DNA of 64,000 nt from Acidobacteria bacterium Mor1. GTDB taxonomy: Bacteria > Acidobacteriota > Polarisedimenticolia > Polarisedimenticolales > Polarisedimenticolaceae. Below, piece after piece: positions 26,952-35,887 of the stretch. The notes under the pieces were generated by a model, which did no database searches, was not told where the DNA came from, and worked only from the letters and a program-made list of their open reading frames with translations. The stretch's first letter is position 1; the number at the start of each line of letters is the position of its first letter. Both the position numbers and the translations under genes were made by a program. The stretch covers positions 2,907,263 through 2,971,262 of the forward strand of contig CP011806.1 of NCBI GenBank assembly GCA_001664505.1, given 5' to 3'.

Positions 26952-28121
26952 TTGTCAACCGAAGCCGCCGCGGTCGTACCGGGTCGTCAGGAAACCCTGC
27001 GCCCGTACCTGGACAAACTGTTCTCGATCGGTGGAAAGAGCGACGGCAGCGACCGTCCGCTCAACATCACCATCGGCAGTCACAGTCTGGCCATCGACGC
27101 GTGGGAACGCGAGATCCTGCGCGACATCCTCGCACCGGAAGAGACGCCTTCCTGGCAGCCTCTGCTGGCCGAGGGGCTTGCGCTCCAGACCAAGCTGCTG
27201 AGCGATCTGGCCCGCTATGAGAGCAAGGGTGACTCGGCCCCGGAAGAGGCCCGCACCCGCATGCTGACCGAGCTCTGCAACGACGCCACCATCGCCTACG
27301 CGCTGATGACGGAGATGCAGTCGACCATCGGCGAGATGGTGCTCTCGGGCCGGATGGAAGATGCCAAACGGCTGACCCAGCATCGCAACAAGCTGAGCCA
27401 GAATCTGGGACGTCTGACCCCGGTGCTGGGCGAACCGGCGATGCGCACGGCGAAATCCACCTCGGCCGACCTGGTCGCTGCCTCCAAGGAGGCTGGTGCC
27501 GCCGCCGGCCCCGTCGATTCCCACGAGGAACGGACGGTCCAGGAACTGCTCGCCATGGAAGAGGCGCTGCAGGCACAGCCGGACAGCCGCACCTCCAACC
27601 CCACGGTGGCGAAAGCCAAGGCCCAGGGCAAGGGCCAGGGGAAGGGCAAAGGCAAGGGCAAGGGTGCCAAGGTCAAGGAGGGCGCCAAGGCCGAGGAGAA
27701 GAAGGCCAAGGCGCTGCCCGCACGGTTCGGCGTCAAGCGCAAGGAAGACCGCCAATCGTCCGCCGGCAAACTGATTGCGGTCCTCGCGGTGGCCCTGATC
27801 GCCTGGGTCGCGCTCCAGGGCGTCCCGATGATGAACCGGGTCGAGATTCCCGAGGTCACCATCGCCGACTTCAGCGGCATGAACGGAGTCACCCAGATCA
27901 TGGCCCGGCCGCCCAGCGTCTACGTCCAGGTCGACAGTTACGCCTGGGGTCAGATGGCCCACAAGGACCGGGTCACCCTGGTCGAATCGATCGGCCACAA
28001 GATCGAAGGCATGGGATACGTCGGAGCCCACATCCAGGGGGACAACGGTAGGACCCTGGCCCAGTGGCTGCAGAAGACCGGCACCACGGTCCACGAGCTT
28101 CCGACGACGGCCGCGAACTGA
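26952..28121 (+). CDS. Hypothetical membrane protein with Gly/Lys-rich region
   Basis: 389 aa from TTG 26952 (GGGAG 6 nt upstream). Residues 1-210 are soluble and helical (EREILRDILAPEETPSWQ, EMVLSGRMEDAKRLTQHRNK). Residues about 218-250 are a GKGQGKGKGKG tract rich in Lys, then one membrane helix (LIAVLAVALIAWVALQGVPM) and a 95-residue outer domain (FSGMNGVTQIMARPPSVYV, EGMGYVGAHIQGDNGR). Topology puts the basic tract at the inner membrane face, where it could bind DNA, RNA or anionic lipid. Next to a pilin-like gene. Family not recognised. Confidence 0.65.
   Translation: MSTEAAAVVPGRQETLRPYLDKLFSIGGKSDGSDRPLNITIGSHSLAIDAWEREILRDILAPEETPSWQPLLAEGLALQTKLLSDLARYESKGDSAPEEARTRMLTELCNDATIAYALMTEMQSTIGEMVLSGRMEDAKRLTQHRNKLSQNLGRLTPVLGEPAMRTAKSTSADLVAASKEAGAAAGPVDSHEERTVQELLAMEEALQAQPDSRTSNPTVAKAKAQGKGQGKGKGKGKGAKVKEGAKAEEKKAKALPARFGVKRKEDRQSSAGKLIAVLAVALIAWVALQGVPMMNRVEIPEVTIADFSGMNGVTQIMARPPSVYVQVDSYAWGQMAHKDRVTLVESIGHKIEGMGYVGAHIQGDNGRTLAQWLQKTGTTVHELPTTAAN
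27619..27668 (+). repeat. Short GGCAAG-type repeat encoding the Gly/Lys tract
   Basis: Imperfect hexamers of GGCAAG/GGCCAG/GGGAAG repeat about eight times, encoding alternating Gly and Lys. A likely site of slippage length change. Confidence 0.6.
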
Positions 28122-28151
28122 CCGCCGGCGACGGCCGCTCGCCGTAGCCGG

Positions 28152-28811
28152 CTAGTTCTCCACCAGCACCCGCGAGGCAGCGTGGTAGCCGAGCTGCAGG
28201 GGGTCTCCCCCGACCGGGCACACGTTGACGGTCTCCGAGAGCTCATCCCGGGCGCTGACCGTGAGCCGGTTGCCGGGCATCAGCCCGTGGCGCTCCAGCA
28301 GCCGCAGGAAGTCCTGGCGCTGATCGGTGACCCGGGCCAGCACGAGTTCCCGGCCCAACTCACATTCAAGCAGGTTGGCGTAGTCCGGGTTGGCGATTTC
28401 CCCGCCGGCCGTCGGGATCGGATCGCCGTGGGGGTCCGCGGCAGGATGCCCCAGCATCTCGTCCATCCGATCGAGGAGCCGTTCGGAGATGACGTGCTCC
28501 AGCACCTCGGCCTCGCCGTGAACTTCACTCCAGTTCATCCCCATGATCCGGACCAGGAACAGCTCCACCAGCCGGTGGCGGCGCAGCACATGGGTCGCCA
28601 GCTTGCGCCCGGCGGGGGTCAACTGCACCCCGGAGTACGGGGCGTACTCGACCAGCCCGGTCTCGGCCAGGGTCTTGACCATCGACGTGGCGGTACCCGG
28701 CGCGACCTGGAGGGCCGCGGCGATCTGACCGGTCGACACGTCCTTGCCCGGAACCGCTTCCTGCTCCAGGTAGATACACTTGAGGTAGTCCTCGACGGTA
28801 CTGGTCGGCAT
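28152..28811 (-). CDS. DtxR/MntR-family metal-dependent transcriptional repressor
   Basis: 219 aa, ATG 28811 with AGGAGA upstream. The N-terminal winged helix (VEDYLKCIYLEQ, VSTGQIAAALQVAPGTATSMV) is followed by the metal dimerisation domain (HVLRRHRLVELFLVRIMGM, WSEVHGEAEVLEHVISERLL) and a C-terminal SH3/FeoA-like domain (from about 150), the IdeR-type layout. The His/Glu/Asp ligands of DtxR proteins are visible. It senses iron or manganese; which is not decidable. Possible regulon members nearby are the Mn superoxide dismutase and the TonB receptor. Confidence 0.9.
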   Translation of the reverse strand: MPTSTVEDYLKCIYLEQEAVPGKDVSTGQIAAALQVAPGTATSMVKTLAETGLVEYAPYSGVQLTPAGRKLATHVLRRHRLVELFLVRIMGMNWSEVHGEAEVLEHVISERLLDRMDEMLGHPAADPHGDPIPTAGGEIANPDYANLLECELGRELVLARVTDQRQDFLRLLERHGLMPGNRLTVSARDELSETVNVCPVGGDPLQLGYHAASRVLVEN

Positions 28812-28837
28812 CGGCGAGTTCTCCTAGACGCGAGGAC

Positions 28838-29596
28838 TCAAGAGCGGCGGCCCAGCGTGCGTTCCAGGTAGTCGCCGATCGCCTGGAGCGTCTCCGGGTG
28901 CTTCCAACGCGCCGCGATCTCCGGCTCCGTGGTGCGTTTCGCCTCGTGGATATTCCCCAGCGCCGGCGCCCGCATGGTGCGCTTGGCCAACTCGAAGGTC
29001 TCCGGTGGAATCGAGCCGAGCTGCTGGGCGATCTCCAGGGATCGTTCCGCAAGCCGGGACGGGTCGACAACCTCGTCGACGATTCCGAGCCGCAGCGCCT
29101 CGTCGGGAGCGAAGGTCTCGCAGAGGTAGACCGCTCGCTGGAACGAGGGGGCGGGCAACGCGAAACGCATGGTCTCGAGGGCTGCCGTCGGGAACGGAAC
29201 ACCGACGGCGAGCTCGGGCACTCCGATCCGGCCGTCCCCGGCGGCCATTACCCGGTGATCACAGGCACAGGCCAGAACACAGCCGCCGGCGATGGCGTGG
29301 CCGTTGACCGCGGCGATCACCGGCACCGGCAGGGTGAACAGCTTGGAGAACGCCCGGTCCAGGGCATCGAGGAAATCATCGATGTAGGCGGCGCCCCCGT
29401 TGACCACGCGGAACAGATCCACGCCGGCCGAGAACGCGCGCCCGGTCCCGGTCAGCACCACCGCCCGGGCGCCCCCTTCCTGAGCCGCGGCGAGCTCCCG
29501 CTCGAGGGCCAGGCAAAACTCCAGGTCGAGAGCACTGACCTTGCCGTGGGTCAGACGCAGCAGGACGATTCCGCCCTGATCGGTTTTTTCGATCAT
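28838..29596 (-). CDS. Enoyl-CoA hydratase/isomerase family protein
   Basis: 252-aa crotonase fold. RAFSAGVDLFRVVNGG and VNGHAIAGGCVLACACD form the CoA site and oxyanion hole; GVPELAVGVPFPTAALETM carries the catalytic-region Glu of PELxxG. The second glycine-rich catalytic segment is divergent, so hydratase versus isomerase is open. It precedes the DtxR gene by 26 nt. Confidence 0.87.
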   Translation of the reverse strand: MIEKTDQGGIVLLRLTHGKVSALDLEFCLALERELAAAQEGGARAVVLTGTGRAFSAGVDLFRVVNGGAAYIDDFLDALDRAFSKLFTLPVPVIAAVNGHAIAGGCVLACACDHRVMAAGDGRIGVPELAVGVPFPTAALETMRFALPAPSFQRAVYLCETFAPDEALRLGIVDEVVDPSRLAERSLEIAQQLGSIPPETFELAKRTMRAPALGNIHEAKRTTEPEIAARWKHPETLQAIGDYLERTLGRRS

Positions 29597-29649
29597 GGCG
29601 GTATCCTACCCTCTCGAAGGCACCCCCGGCACCCCCACGCGGAGTTCCG

Positions 29650-30138
29650 ATGAAACAGCTCTGGTTACAGCGACACGCCCAGGCATCCGGAGGTTGGCCG
29701 GGCGCCGATCACGAACGCCCGCTCAGCGAACGGGGCATACAGGATGCCCGGGAAGCGGCCGGGCTACCCGCCGCCTGGGGCCTCACCCCGGCGGCCATCG
29801 TCTGCTCCAGCGCGGAACGGACCGAGACGACGGCGCAGATCATGGGGCAAGGCTGCGATCCGGCGCTGGAACCGGTCTCGACCCGGCGGCTCTACGACGG
29901 AAGCCCGGACACCTACCTGGATCTGCTGCGGCAGACCGGCGAAGAGATCCCAACCCTGTTGCTGGTGGGGCACAACCCGACGGTCTCGATGCTCGGTTCC
30001 GCGCTGTCGGGCAGCGCGCTCTCGATGATTCCGGCCACACTGCTGGTGATCGACTTCGAGATCGAGCGCTGGGCCGACCTCGCCGCCGACCGGCCGGGCC
30101 GGCTGTTGCACCGCTGGAGCCCTGCCGGAGGGTTCTAG
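29650..30138 (+). CDS. sixA: SixA-type histidine phosphatase
   Basis: 162 aa, ATG 29650 with GGAG upstream. Opens LWLQRHAQASGGWPGADHERP with the RH(G/A) phosphohistidine motif (H9), the second catalytic Arg-rich and GHNPTVSMLG segments, and the small size of SixA rather than PhoE or phosphoglycerate mutase. In E. coli SixA acts on phosphohistidine of the nitrogen phosphotransfer system; the partner here is unknown. Divergent from the enoyl-CoA hydratase gene. Confidence 0.85.
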   Translation: MKQLWLQRHAQASGGWPGADHERPLSERGIQDAREAAGLPAAWGLTPAAIVCSSAERTETTAQIMGQGCDPALEPVSTRRLYDGSPDTYLDLLRQTGEEIPTLLLVGHNPTVSMLGSALSGSALSMIPATLLVIDFEIERWADLAADRPGRLLHRWSPAGGF

Positions 30139-30157
30139 CCCCTCGTCGCAGCGGAGA

Positions 30158-32059
30158 CTAGCGGGGAATCCGCGGCCGCTCGCTCCGGCCGTCGTAGGGG
30201 CGCACCTGAATCCCTTCGATGAGTTCGGCCAGCCCCTCGGCATCCCGCTGGTCCAACACGCCGTTGAGGTCGAAGTCGAAGGCGTGGCAGTCGCCGGCGA
30301 GTTCGCCGCCGCGCCGGCAGGTGCGGAAGCGGCGAATATCCCTGCGGTCGACATCGCCGTCCCGATCGGCATCTCCGGGGTTCTGATAGATGCGCACCGT
30401 CCGGTCGACCGGAACGTCGACGTAGGTCGAGGTCGTGCCGTCGGTCCACTCGACGACCAGTTGGTCGATCGAATCCGCGTCCCCGAAACCGAAGTGCACC
30501 TCACTGGGCGTGCCCGCGAGGTAGCTCTCGCCGGCCAACACATCCCGGCGGCGGGTGGTCTCACCGATGGTCGCGTAGAGGGTCACGCCGATGCCGGCGG
30601 CGTTCTCACCCGGGCGCTGGACCACCGAGGCCTCGAACCAGTGACCGCTGCTGCGGTCGTTGCGGTAGAGCCGCGCCGGACCGCCGACGTTGGTGATCAA
30701 CACGTCTTCGTCACCGTCCCGGTCGTAGTCGAAGGCGATCAACGCCCGGGAGTCCTGGGGTGCATCGAGACCGGGAAGGATCGTGCGGGTGAACATGCCC
30801 TCGCCGTCGTGGACCATCGCCACGGTGGGCTTGTCCCGTAGCGAGTCGGCTCCGGGGAAGGTTCCCATGAACTCCTCGAAACCGTTGGCCGCCAGCAGGT
30901 CCAGGTCCCCGTCGTTCTCCAGGTCGGTGAACTCGACGCCCCAGCCCCAGTAGGTGTCCCAGGCGCCGCGGACGAAGGCCTCGTCGCTGAAGCGCAGTAC
31001 ACCCCCTTCGGCCAGCTGATTGACGTACAGCACGTTTCCCTGGTCGGTGCCGAACAGAAAGTCCGGATCGGTGATGTTGGTCGAGTACATGTCCAGATCG
31101 CCGTCGTTGTCGAAATCGGCAGCGGCGACACCCATGTCATTGCCCCGGTGGTCGGCCTGAACCCGGCGGCTGACCCGCAGGAAGTGACCGCCGGAGTTGG
31201 CGTAAAACTCGTCGCTGGTGTGATCGACGGCGACGTGGAGGTCGGGATACCCGTTTTCGTCAAAGTCGGCGAAGATCGCGGTGAAGCTGTCACGAGCGAG
31301 GAAGCCCAGCCCGGACTCCTCGGTCACGTCCTCGAAACGCAAATCGCCGAGATTGCGGAACAGCAGGTTGTGGCCGGGAAACTCCGGCCGGCCGCGGCCC
31401 GCCTCGGCGCCCCAGTTGGTGATGTAGAGGTCCAGCAGGCCGTCCCGGTCGTAGTCCGCCGCGGCGATCCCGCAACGCAGCCAACCCGGCGTGGCGATGC
31501 CGGAACCGTCGGTGGCGTCGGTGAAGGTGCCGTCCCCTTCGTTACGCAACAGGCGGGTGCCGATGTGGGTCTCGTCCTCGTCGTTGACCACCAGCAGGTC
31601 CAGATCGCCGTCGTCGTCGAGATCGACGAACTGGGCGGTGCGGGAGAGGCCGTTGATGCAGGCCAGGGTTTCGCCCCCCGCCTCGGCGGTGACGTCGGTG
31701 AAGCCGGCGCGTCCCTGGTCCAGGTCGTTGCGGTAGAGCACGTTGGCGTGGCCCAGTTGGCCCAACAGGTAGATGTCCAGGTCGCCGTCGTTGTCGTAGT
31801 CGCCGACCGCGGCGCCGTTGCCCATGTTGCGCTGCATGATGTCGAGGATCTCCGACCCGGTCCACTGCTCACCGGGAGCCCAGTCGAAGGAGAGCCCCGC
31901 AGACTCGGTGACGTCGGTGAAGCGGATCTCCGAGACCGGCGTCTGCACCGGACGTTCCGCCGGCTGCCGTGAAAGTTCGGCGGCGAACGCCGGGGAGAGA
32001 CAGATCAGGCTGAAGCAGACCAGGGTCAGGCAGAGCCCCGTGAAGCGACCTCGATGCAT
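30158..32059 (-). CDS. Secreted CRTAC1-like protein: FG-GAP/VCBS repeats, ASPIC/UnbV and dockerin-like tail
   Basis: 633 aa from ATG 32059, which starts a signal peptide (LCLTLVCFSLICLSPAFA); the open frame before it is rejected. The main part is an integrin-like propeller of VGDYDNDGDLDIYL units with repeated DxDxDGxxD calcium loops. A UnbV/ASPIC module follows (AGIGVTLYATIGETTRRRDV, GDADSIDQLVVEW). The last 60 residues have DADRDGDVDRRDI and DFDLNGVLDQRD, two dockerin-type EF loops. An extracellular calcium-binding protein, possibly docked to a partner or surface. Confidence 0.85.
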   Translation of the reverse strand: MHRGRFTGLCLTLVCFSLICLSPAFAAELSRQPAERPVQTPVSEIRFTDVTESAGLSFDWAPGEQWTGSEILDIMQRNMGNGAAVGDYDNDGDLDIYLLGQLGHANVLYRNDLDQGRAGFTDVTAEAGGETLACINGLSRTAQFVDLDDDGDLDLLVVNDEDETHIGTRLLRNEGDGTFTDATDGSGIATPGWLRCGIAAADYDRDGLLDLYITNWGAEAGRGRPEFPGHNLLFRNLGDLRFEDVTEESGLGFLARDSFTAIFADFDENGYPDLHVAVDHTSDEFYANSGGHFLRVSRRVQADHRGNDMGVAAADFDNDGDLDMYSTNITDPDFLFGTDQGNVLYVNQLAEGGVLRFSDEAFVRGAWDTYWGWGVEFTDLENDGDLDLLAANGFEEFMGTFPGADSLRDKPTVAMVHDGEGMFTRTILPGLDAPQDSRALIAFDYDRDGDEDVLITNVGGPARLYRNDRSSGHWFEASVVQRPGENAAGIGVTLYATIGETTRRRDVLAGESYLAGTPSEVHFGFGDADSIDQLVVEWTDGTTSTYVDVPVDRTVRIYQNPGDADRDGDVDRRDIRRFRTCRRGGELAGDCHAFDFDLNGVLDQRDAEGLAELIEGIQVRPYDGRSERPRIPR

Positions 32060-32153
32060 CGGACGTACCCCCTCGGATCGGCGGCGAAAGGCCGCCTCGA
32101 TCAGGCAATATACGCCGATCCCGGCCGTCTGGGGCGTGCTACGGTACGGGGCC

Positions 32154-32948
32154 ATGAAACCGATCATTCCGGCCCTGATGACCCTGATCCTGCTGCTTTC
32201 CGGCTGCGCGGCGCCGGATGGGGGCCCCGCCGAGAACGCGCCGGAATCCACCGATTCTTCCGGGGCGGCGAACAGCGGCGGACCGGGCTGGACACGGATC
32301 GAGCCCGCGCTTCCGATCCCCGGTGACCGCAAGCTGCGCGCCGGCTTCCTGATCGTCGACGGGGTCTACAACACCGAGCTGACCGCCCCCTACGACATCC
32401 TGCAGCACACGATCTTCCACACCGAGCCGGGCATCGAGGTGTTCACCGTCTCCCCCGACGGCAATCCGGTCACCACCTTCGAGGGCCTGCGGGTCGACGC
32501 CCACTACAGCTTCGCCGACGCTCCGGAGATCGACATCCTGATCGTGCCCAGCGCCGAGGGGAGCATGGAAGCCGACCTGAAGGACGAGAAGATGATGGCC
32601 TGGGTCGCCGATGTCGGCGGCCGGGCGCGTTACGTGATGTCCCTCTGTGACGGAGCGTTCGTGCTGGCCGCGGCGGGCCTGCTCGAGGGGCGGGCGGCCA
32701 CCACCTTCCCCGGCGACCAGGACGCCTTCGCCGAGAAGTTCCCGCAGATCGACCTGCGGCGGCCACCGAGCTTCGTCCATGACGGGCCGGCCATCACCTC
32801 CCACGGCGGCGCCCGGAGCTTCGACCCGGCGATGTATCTGGTCGATCACCTCTACGGCGAAAAGGTGGCCAGGGGAGTCGGCCGGGGCATGGTGATTCCC
32901 TGGCCCCCTGCCCCCGAAGTGCTGCACGGGGTGGTGATTCCCCGCTAG
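32154..32948 (+). CDS. DJ-1/PfpI-family (class I glutamine amidotransferase-like) lipoprotein
   Basis: 264 aa from ATG 32154, giving lipoprotein signal MTLILLLSGC (lipobox Leu-Ser-Gly-Cys). The domain has the nucleophile elbow MSLCDGAFVLAAAG, FLIVDGVYNTELTAPYDIL, and DGPAITSHGGARSFDPAMYL, as in the AraC-type DJ-1 branch. Being lipidated, it faces the periplasm; peptidase, hydratase or glyoxalase activity is not settled. Its 5' end lies 94 nt from the divergent CRTAC1 gene. Confidence 0.82.
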   Translation: MKPIIPALMTLILLLSGCAAPDGGPAENAPESTDSSGAANSGGPGWTRIEPALPIPGDRKLRAGFLIVDGVYNTELTAPYDILQHTIFHTEPGIEVFTVSPDGNPVTTFEGLRVDAHYSFADAPEIDILIVPSAEGSMEADLKDEKMMAWVADVGGRARYVMSLCDGAFVLAAAGLLEGRAATTFPGDQDAFAEKFPQIDLRRPPSFVHDGPAITSHGGARSFDPAMYLVDHLYGEKVARGVGRGMVIPWPPAPEVLHGVVIPR

Positions 32949-33025
32949 GCCGCCCCACCGGCCGTCGCGCCGTCGGAACCGCTGCGCACTGGGCAATCGT
33001 CCCCGGGGACCCTACGTTTGCCGGG

Positions 33026-33247
33026 ATGAACGGGACGAAACCAAAGCCGCGGGTACGGGTACCCGAGTGCCGGCGCTGCTGCTTCTACTACGTGACCTGG
33101 AAGCCCGAGCGGCCTCACGGCTGCCGCGCGCTGCAATTCGTCTCGCCCCGCCCGCCGTCGCTTGTGGTGCTGGAAGCGTCGGGTGTCGCCTGCCGCCAGT
33201 TCGTGGAGAAGCCGCGCCCCGAGAGCAAGCCGGGTTCGCGCAGCTAG
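33026..33247 (+). CDS. Small conserved Cys-rich protein
   Basis: 73 aa, ATG 33026. ECRRCCFYYVTWKPERPHGC holds CxxC and a further Cys, then LVVLEASGVACRQF with another. I recall similar short proteins in several Gram-negative groups (sometimes mislabelled uracil-DNA glycosylase), annotated as hypothetical. Spacing suggests zinc binding. Convergent with the three-domain fusion gene. Confidence 0.65.
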   Translation: MNGTKPKPRVRVPECRRCCFYYVTWKPERPHGCRALQFVSPRPPSLVVLEASGVACRQFVEKPRPESKPGSRS

Positions 33248-33277
33248 GCCCTTCGACCACCTCGGCATCGGGCAGGC

Positions 33278-35887
33278 TCAGGGGTGGTTGCGGGAGCTCT
33301 GACGGTAGTCCCGAAGGCGACGGATCAAGCCTCCGAACCCCACAGGGGCCACACCCCGTTTCCGGTTGGCTGCGCCGATCTCGCACGCCACTCTCCACTG
33401 CTTGAACAGGACCCTGTAGGCGGCGAACAGGCTGAAGGCGGGGTCGTAGATGTGGGTCGCCTCGGAGGTCACCCCGTTGAGTTCGACGATCTTGAAGTTG
33501 CGTCCCCGGGCCAGGTCCTCCGGGTCAGGCGTCCTCAGGTCGTAGCGGCCGAAGAAGAATCCCTCGTAGCCGCGGCTGATGCGATCGATGGTCTCCGCGA
33601 GGGCGGCGGTGGCCAGTCTTCCACCGTCGAGGAAGATCGCGCCCCGGCAGTGGGTGCCCAGCTCGACCAGCTGAATCTCCTCGCCCGCGGCGGGCACCCG
33701 CTCCTGGTCCGTCTGCTGCGCCAGATAGATCGACGCCATGCTCACCGCCCGCGGGTCGTCGAGGATCAACCGCTCGACGGTGCGCTCTCCGTCACCGACG
33801 ACGACAGGCATGCGCTTCTCGGTGATCGAGAAGATGCGCCCTCGCTCCTCGTGGGGATAGCGGTAGTAGAAGACCCCGAACTCCTCGCCGGGCGCGTATT
33901 CCTGAACGATGGTGTCGTAGTCGGCGGCGACCAGGTAGCTGCGAAGCGCGGCCTCGTCGCGAACTACCTGGACCCCTGAACCCCGCTGTCCGGCGTCAGG
34001 CTTGAGCACCACCGGATAGTCGAGCCCCGCCTCGTCGATGAACCGCCGGCAGCTCTCGACCCGCTGCTCCACCCCGTGCGACCGGGGCAACAGCCGATGC
34101 CGCGCGACGAATTCGCCGGCGCCGGCCAGACCTTGGAGAATCTCCTGCTTGGACTCGTCGATGAACCCGCTCGCATCGATGGCCGGATTCGCCGCGGTGA
34201 ACAGCAGCGGGCCGCGCAGCCGGATCGCCTGCCAAACCAGGTACAACACCACCGGCGGATAAACGATCCAGGGCGGCCAGAACTCCCAGTGGATCTTGCG
34301 CTTGATGCTGCCGGCCAGCATGCGCCGGCCCCGGTAGCTGAAGAGCGGCACGACCAGCTTGACCAGCAGGTACATCAGCAGCACCGCCGCCAACACCGCC
34401 AGCGGGGTGTACTTCTCGACCACCGCCAGGTACTCGAGCAACTCGCCGCCGATCCACATCGAAAGCGCCACGAGGATCGGCGTCCAGAGCAGCACCGCCA
34501 GCAGGAAGTAGCCGGCGAAGGCCAACATGCGGGTGCGCAGCATACCGGCAACGAAGTAGGTGGCCAGGCGGGTTCCGGGCAGGAAACGGCTGATGCCGAT
34601 GACGATCGGCCCCCGGCGATCGAACCAGCGGGAGCTGACCTCGACCCGCTCCGGCGAGATCCACCAGCGCAGCGGAATGCGGTCGAGAGCCGGGCGTCCG
34701 ACGAGGCGACCGGCGAGGAAGATCAGCATGTCGCCGACGAAGATCCCGAACCCGCATGCCGCCACCGCCGGAAGAAACTCCATGCGTCCCTGGGCCACCA
34801 GGATGCCGGCGACGATGCAGGTCAGATCCTCGCTGATCATCGTCGCGAGGGCCAACACCAGGAAGATCACGAACAGCGCCAGCCCTCCGGCCGGAGGCAC
34901 TCGGCGAGGATCGAAGGAGCGTGCGGCGGCCTGCAGGCGATCGGCCTCCGCCTGGGAGCGGGTCCGCCCTTCTCCCGCTTCGACGCGATCGAGAAACCCG
35001 CCGAGCCAGAGCGCCGTGTTCTCTCCGTCCATGAAGGGAAAGAAGTGGTCGGGCGAACGATGCTCTCCGTCGCGCAGCAGCATCAACTCGCTCTGGGGCA
35101 CGAGCCGGTGGTGTTCGTACGCACCGGCGACCGGCACCAGCGGGTCGAGCTCCCCGTGGATGATCAACATCGGCGGCTCGAAGCGCTGCAGCAGGCCGCG
35201 CAGCGGCCGCTGGTCGGTGTCGTAGAAGTTTCGCGCGTACTCCAGCGACAGCATGCCGCCGTCGAACAGGCCGAAGTGGGGCACCCCCTCGTAGGCAAGC
35301 CAAAGACCTGCCACCTGGGCACCGTGCACCAGGTGGTTGACCCGGTAGTCGCCCAGGAGTTCCAGTTCCTGCACTCCGGTCGCGGCCAGCATCGAAAGGG
35401 ATTCGATCCGCTCGGGGCGCTCCTCGTACATCCGCAGCGCGACGGCGCCGCCCATGCTGAACCCTGCGACGTGGGCCTCCGGGATGCCGAGTTCGTCCAA
35501 TAGCTTCCAGACGACGGCAGCATGGCCCCGGGCGGAGTAATCGGGCAGCCCGCGTCCCGAGCGCCCGAAGCCGGGCAGATCCAGCGCCAGCACCCGGTAG
35601 CGATCGGCAAGGCCGGGAATCACCGAGGAGAAATCCACCTTGCGGCCGGGGCTCCCGTGGAGCAACACCACTACCGGCGCGGCGGGATCTTGCGGCCCTC
35701 GATCGATGTAGACCAGCGGGCTCAGCCGGCCGGCGTCGAGCCGCTCACCATCCCAGACCGGCAGCTCGGCAACCGCGTCTCCCTCGGCAGGGACGATGAC
35801 GTGGGGATCGAGCCAGCGTTTGAGATGGGAGGCTGCCAGGAGCGCCAGATAGGCGATCAGCAGACCGGTCAGCAGGCGGCGGTTCAC
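33278..35887 (-). CDS. Three-domain fusion: alpha/beta hydrolase - DedA - ATP-grasp ligase
   Basis: 869 aa from GTG 35887. One N-terminal helix, then residues 50-305 an alpha/beta hydrolase: VVLLHGSPG oxyanion loop, GFSMGG (142-147, Ser144), GELDPL (Asp248) and GEHRSPDH (His276). Residues 330-545 are a DedA/SNARE-associated membrane domain (SEDLTCIVAG, RFLPGTR at 434-440). Residues 570-830 are an ATP-grasp ligase: VVLKPDAGQRGSGVQVV (Lys629), EYAPGEEFGVFY and VELNGVTSEATH (Glu802, Asn804). Its GTG overlaps the dinB-like stop by 4 nt (GTGA), so translation is coupled to an olsB-olsA-dinB cluster. DedA proteins scramble lipids, so a lipid-modifying and moving multi-enzyme is plausible. Confidence 0.85.
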   Translation of the reverse strand: MNRRLLTGLLIAYLALLAASHLKRWLDPHVIVPAEGDAVAELPVWDGERLDAGRLSPLVYIDRGPQDPAAPVVVLLHGSPGRKVDFSSVIPGLADRYRVLALDLPGFGRSGRGLPDYSARGHAAVVWKLLDELGIPEAHVAGFSMGGAVALRMYEERPERIESLSMLAATGVQELELLGDYRVNHLVHGAQVAGLWLAYEGVPHFGLFDGGMLSLEYARNFYDTDQRPLRGLLQRFEPPMLIIHGELDPLVPVAGAYEHHRLVPQSELMLLRDGEHRSPDHFFPFMDGENTALWLGGFLDRVEAGEGRTRSQAEADRLQAAARSFDPRRVPPAGGLALFVIFLVLALATMISEDLTCIVAGILVAQGRMEFLPAVAACGFGIFVGDMLIFLAGRLVGRPALDRIPLRWWISPERVEVSSRWFDRRGPIVIGISRFLPGTRLATYFVAGMLRTRMLAFAGYFLLAVLLWTPILVALSMWIGGELLEYLAVVEKYTPLAVLAAVLLMYLLVKLVVPLFSYRGRRMLAGSIKRKIHWEFWPPWIVYPPVVLYLVWQAIRLRGPLLFTAANPAIDASGFIDESKQEILQGLAGAGEFVARHRLLPRSHGVEQRVESCRRFIDEAGLDYPVVLKPDAGQRGSGVQVVRDEAALRSYLVAADYDTIVQEYAPGEEFGVFYYRYPHEERGRIFSITEKRMPVVVGDGERTVERLILDDPRAVSMASIYLAQQTDQERVPAAGEEIQLVELGTHCRGAIFLDGGRLATAALAETIDRISRGYEGFFFGRYDLRTPDPEDLARGRNFKIVELNGVTSEATHIYDPAFSLFAAYRVLFKQWRVACEIGAANRKRGVAPVGFGGLIRRLRDYRQSSRNHP

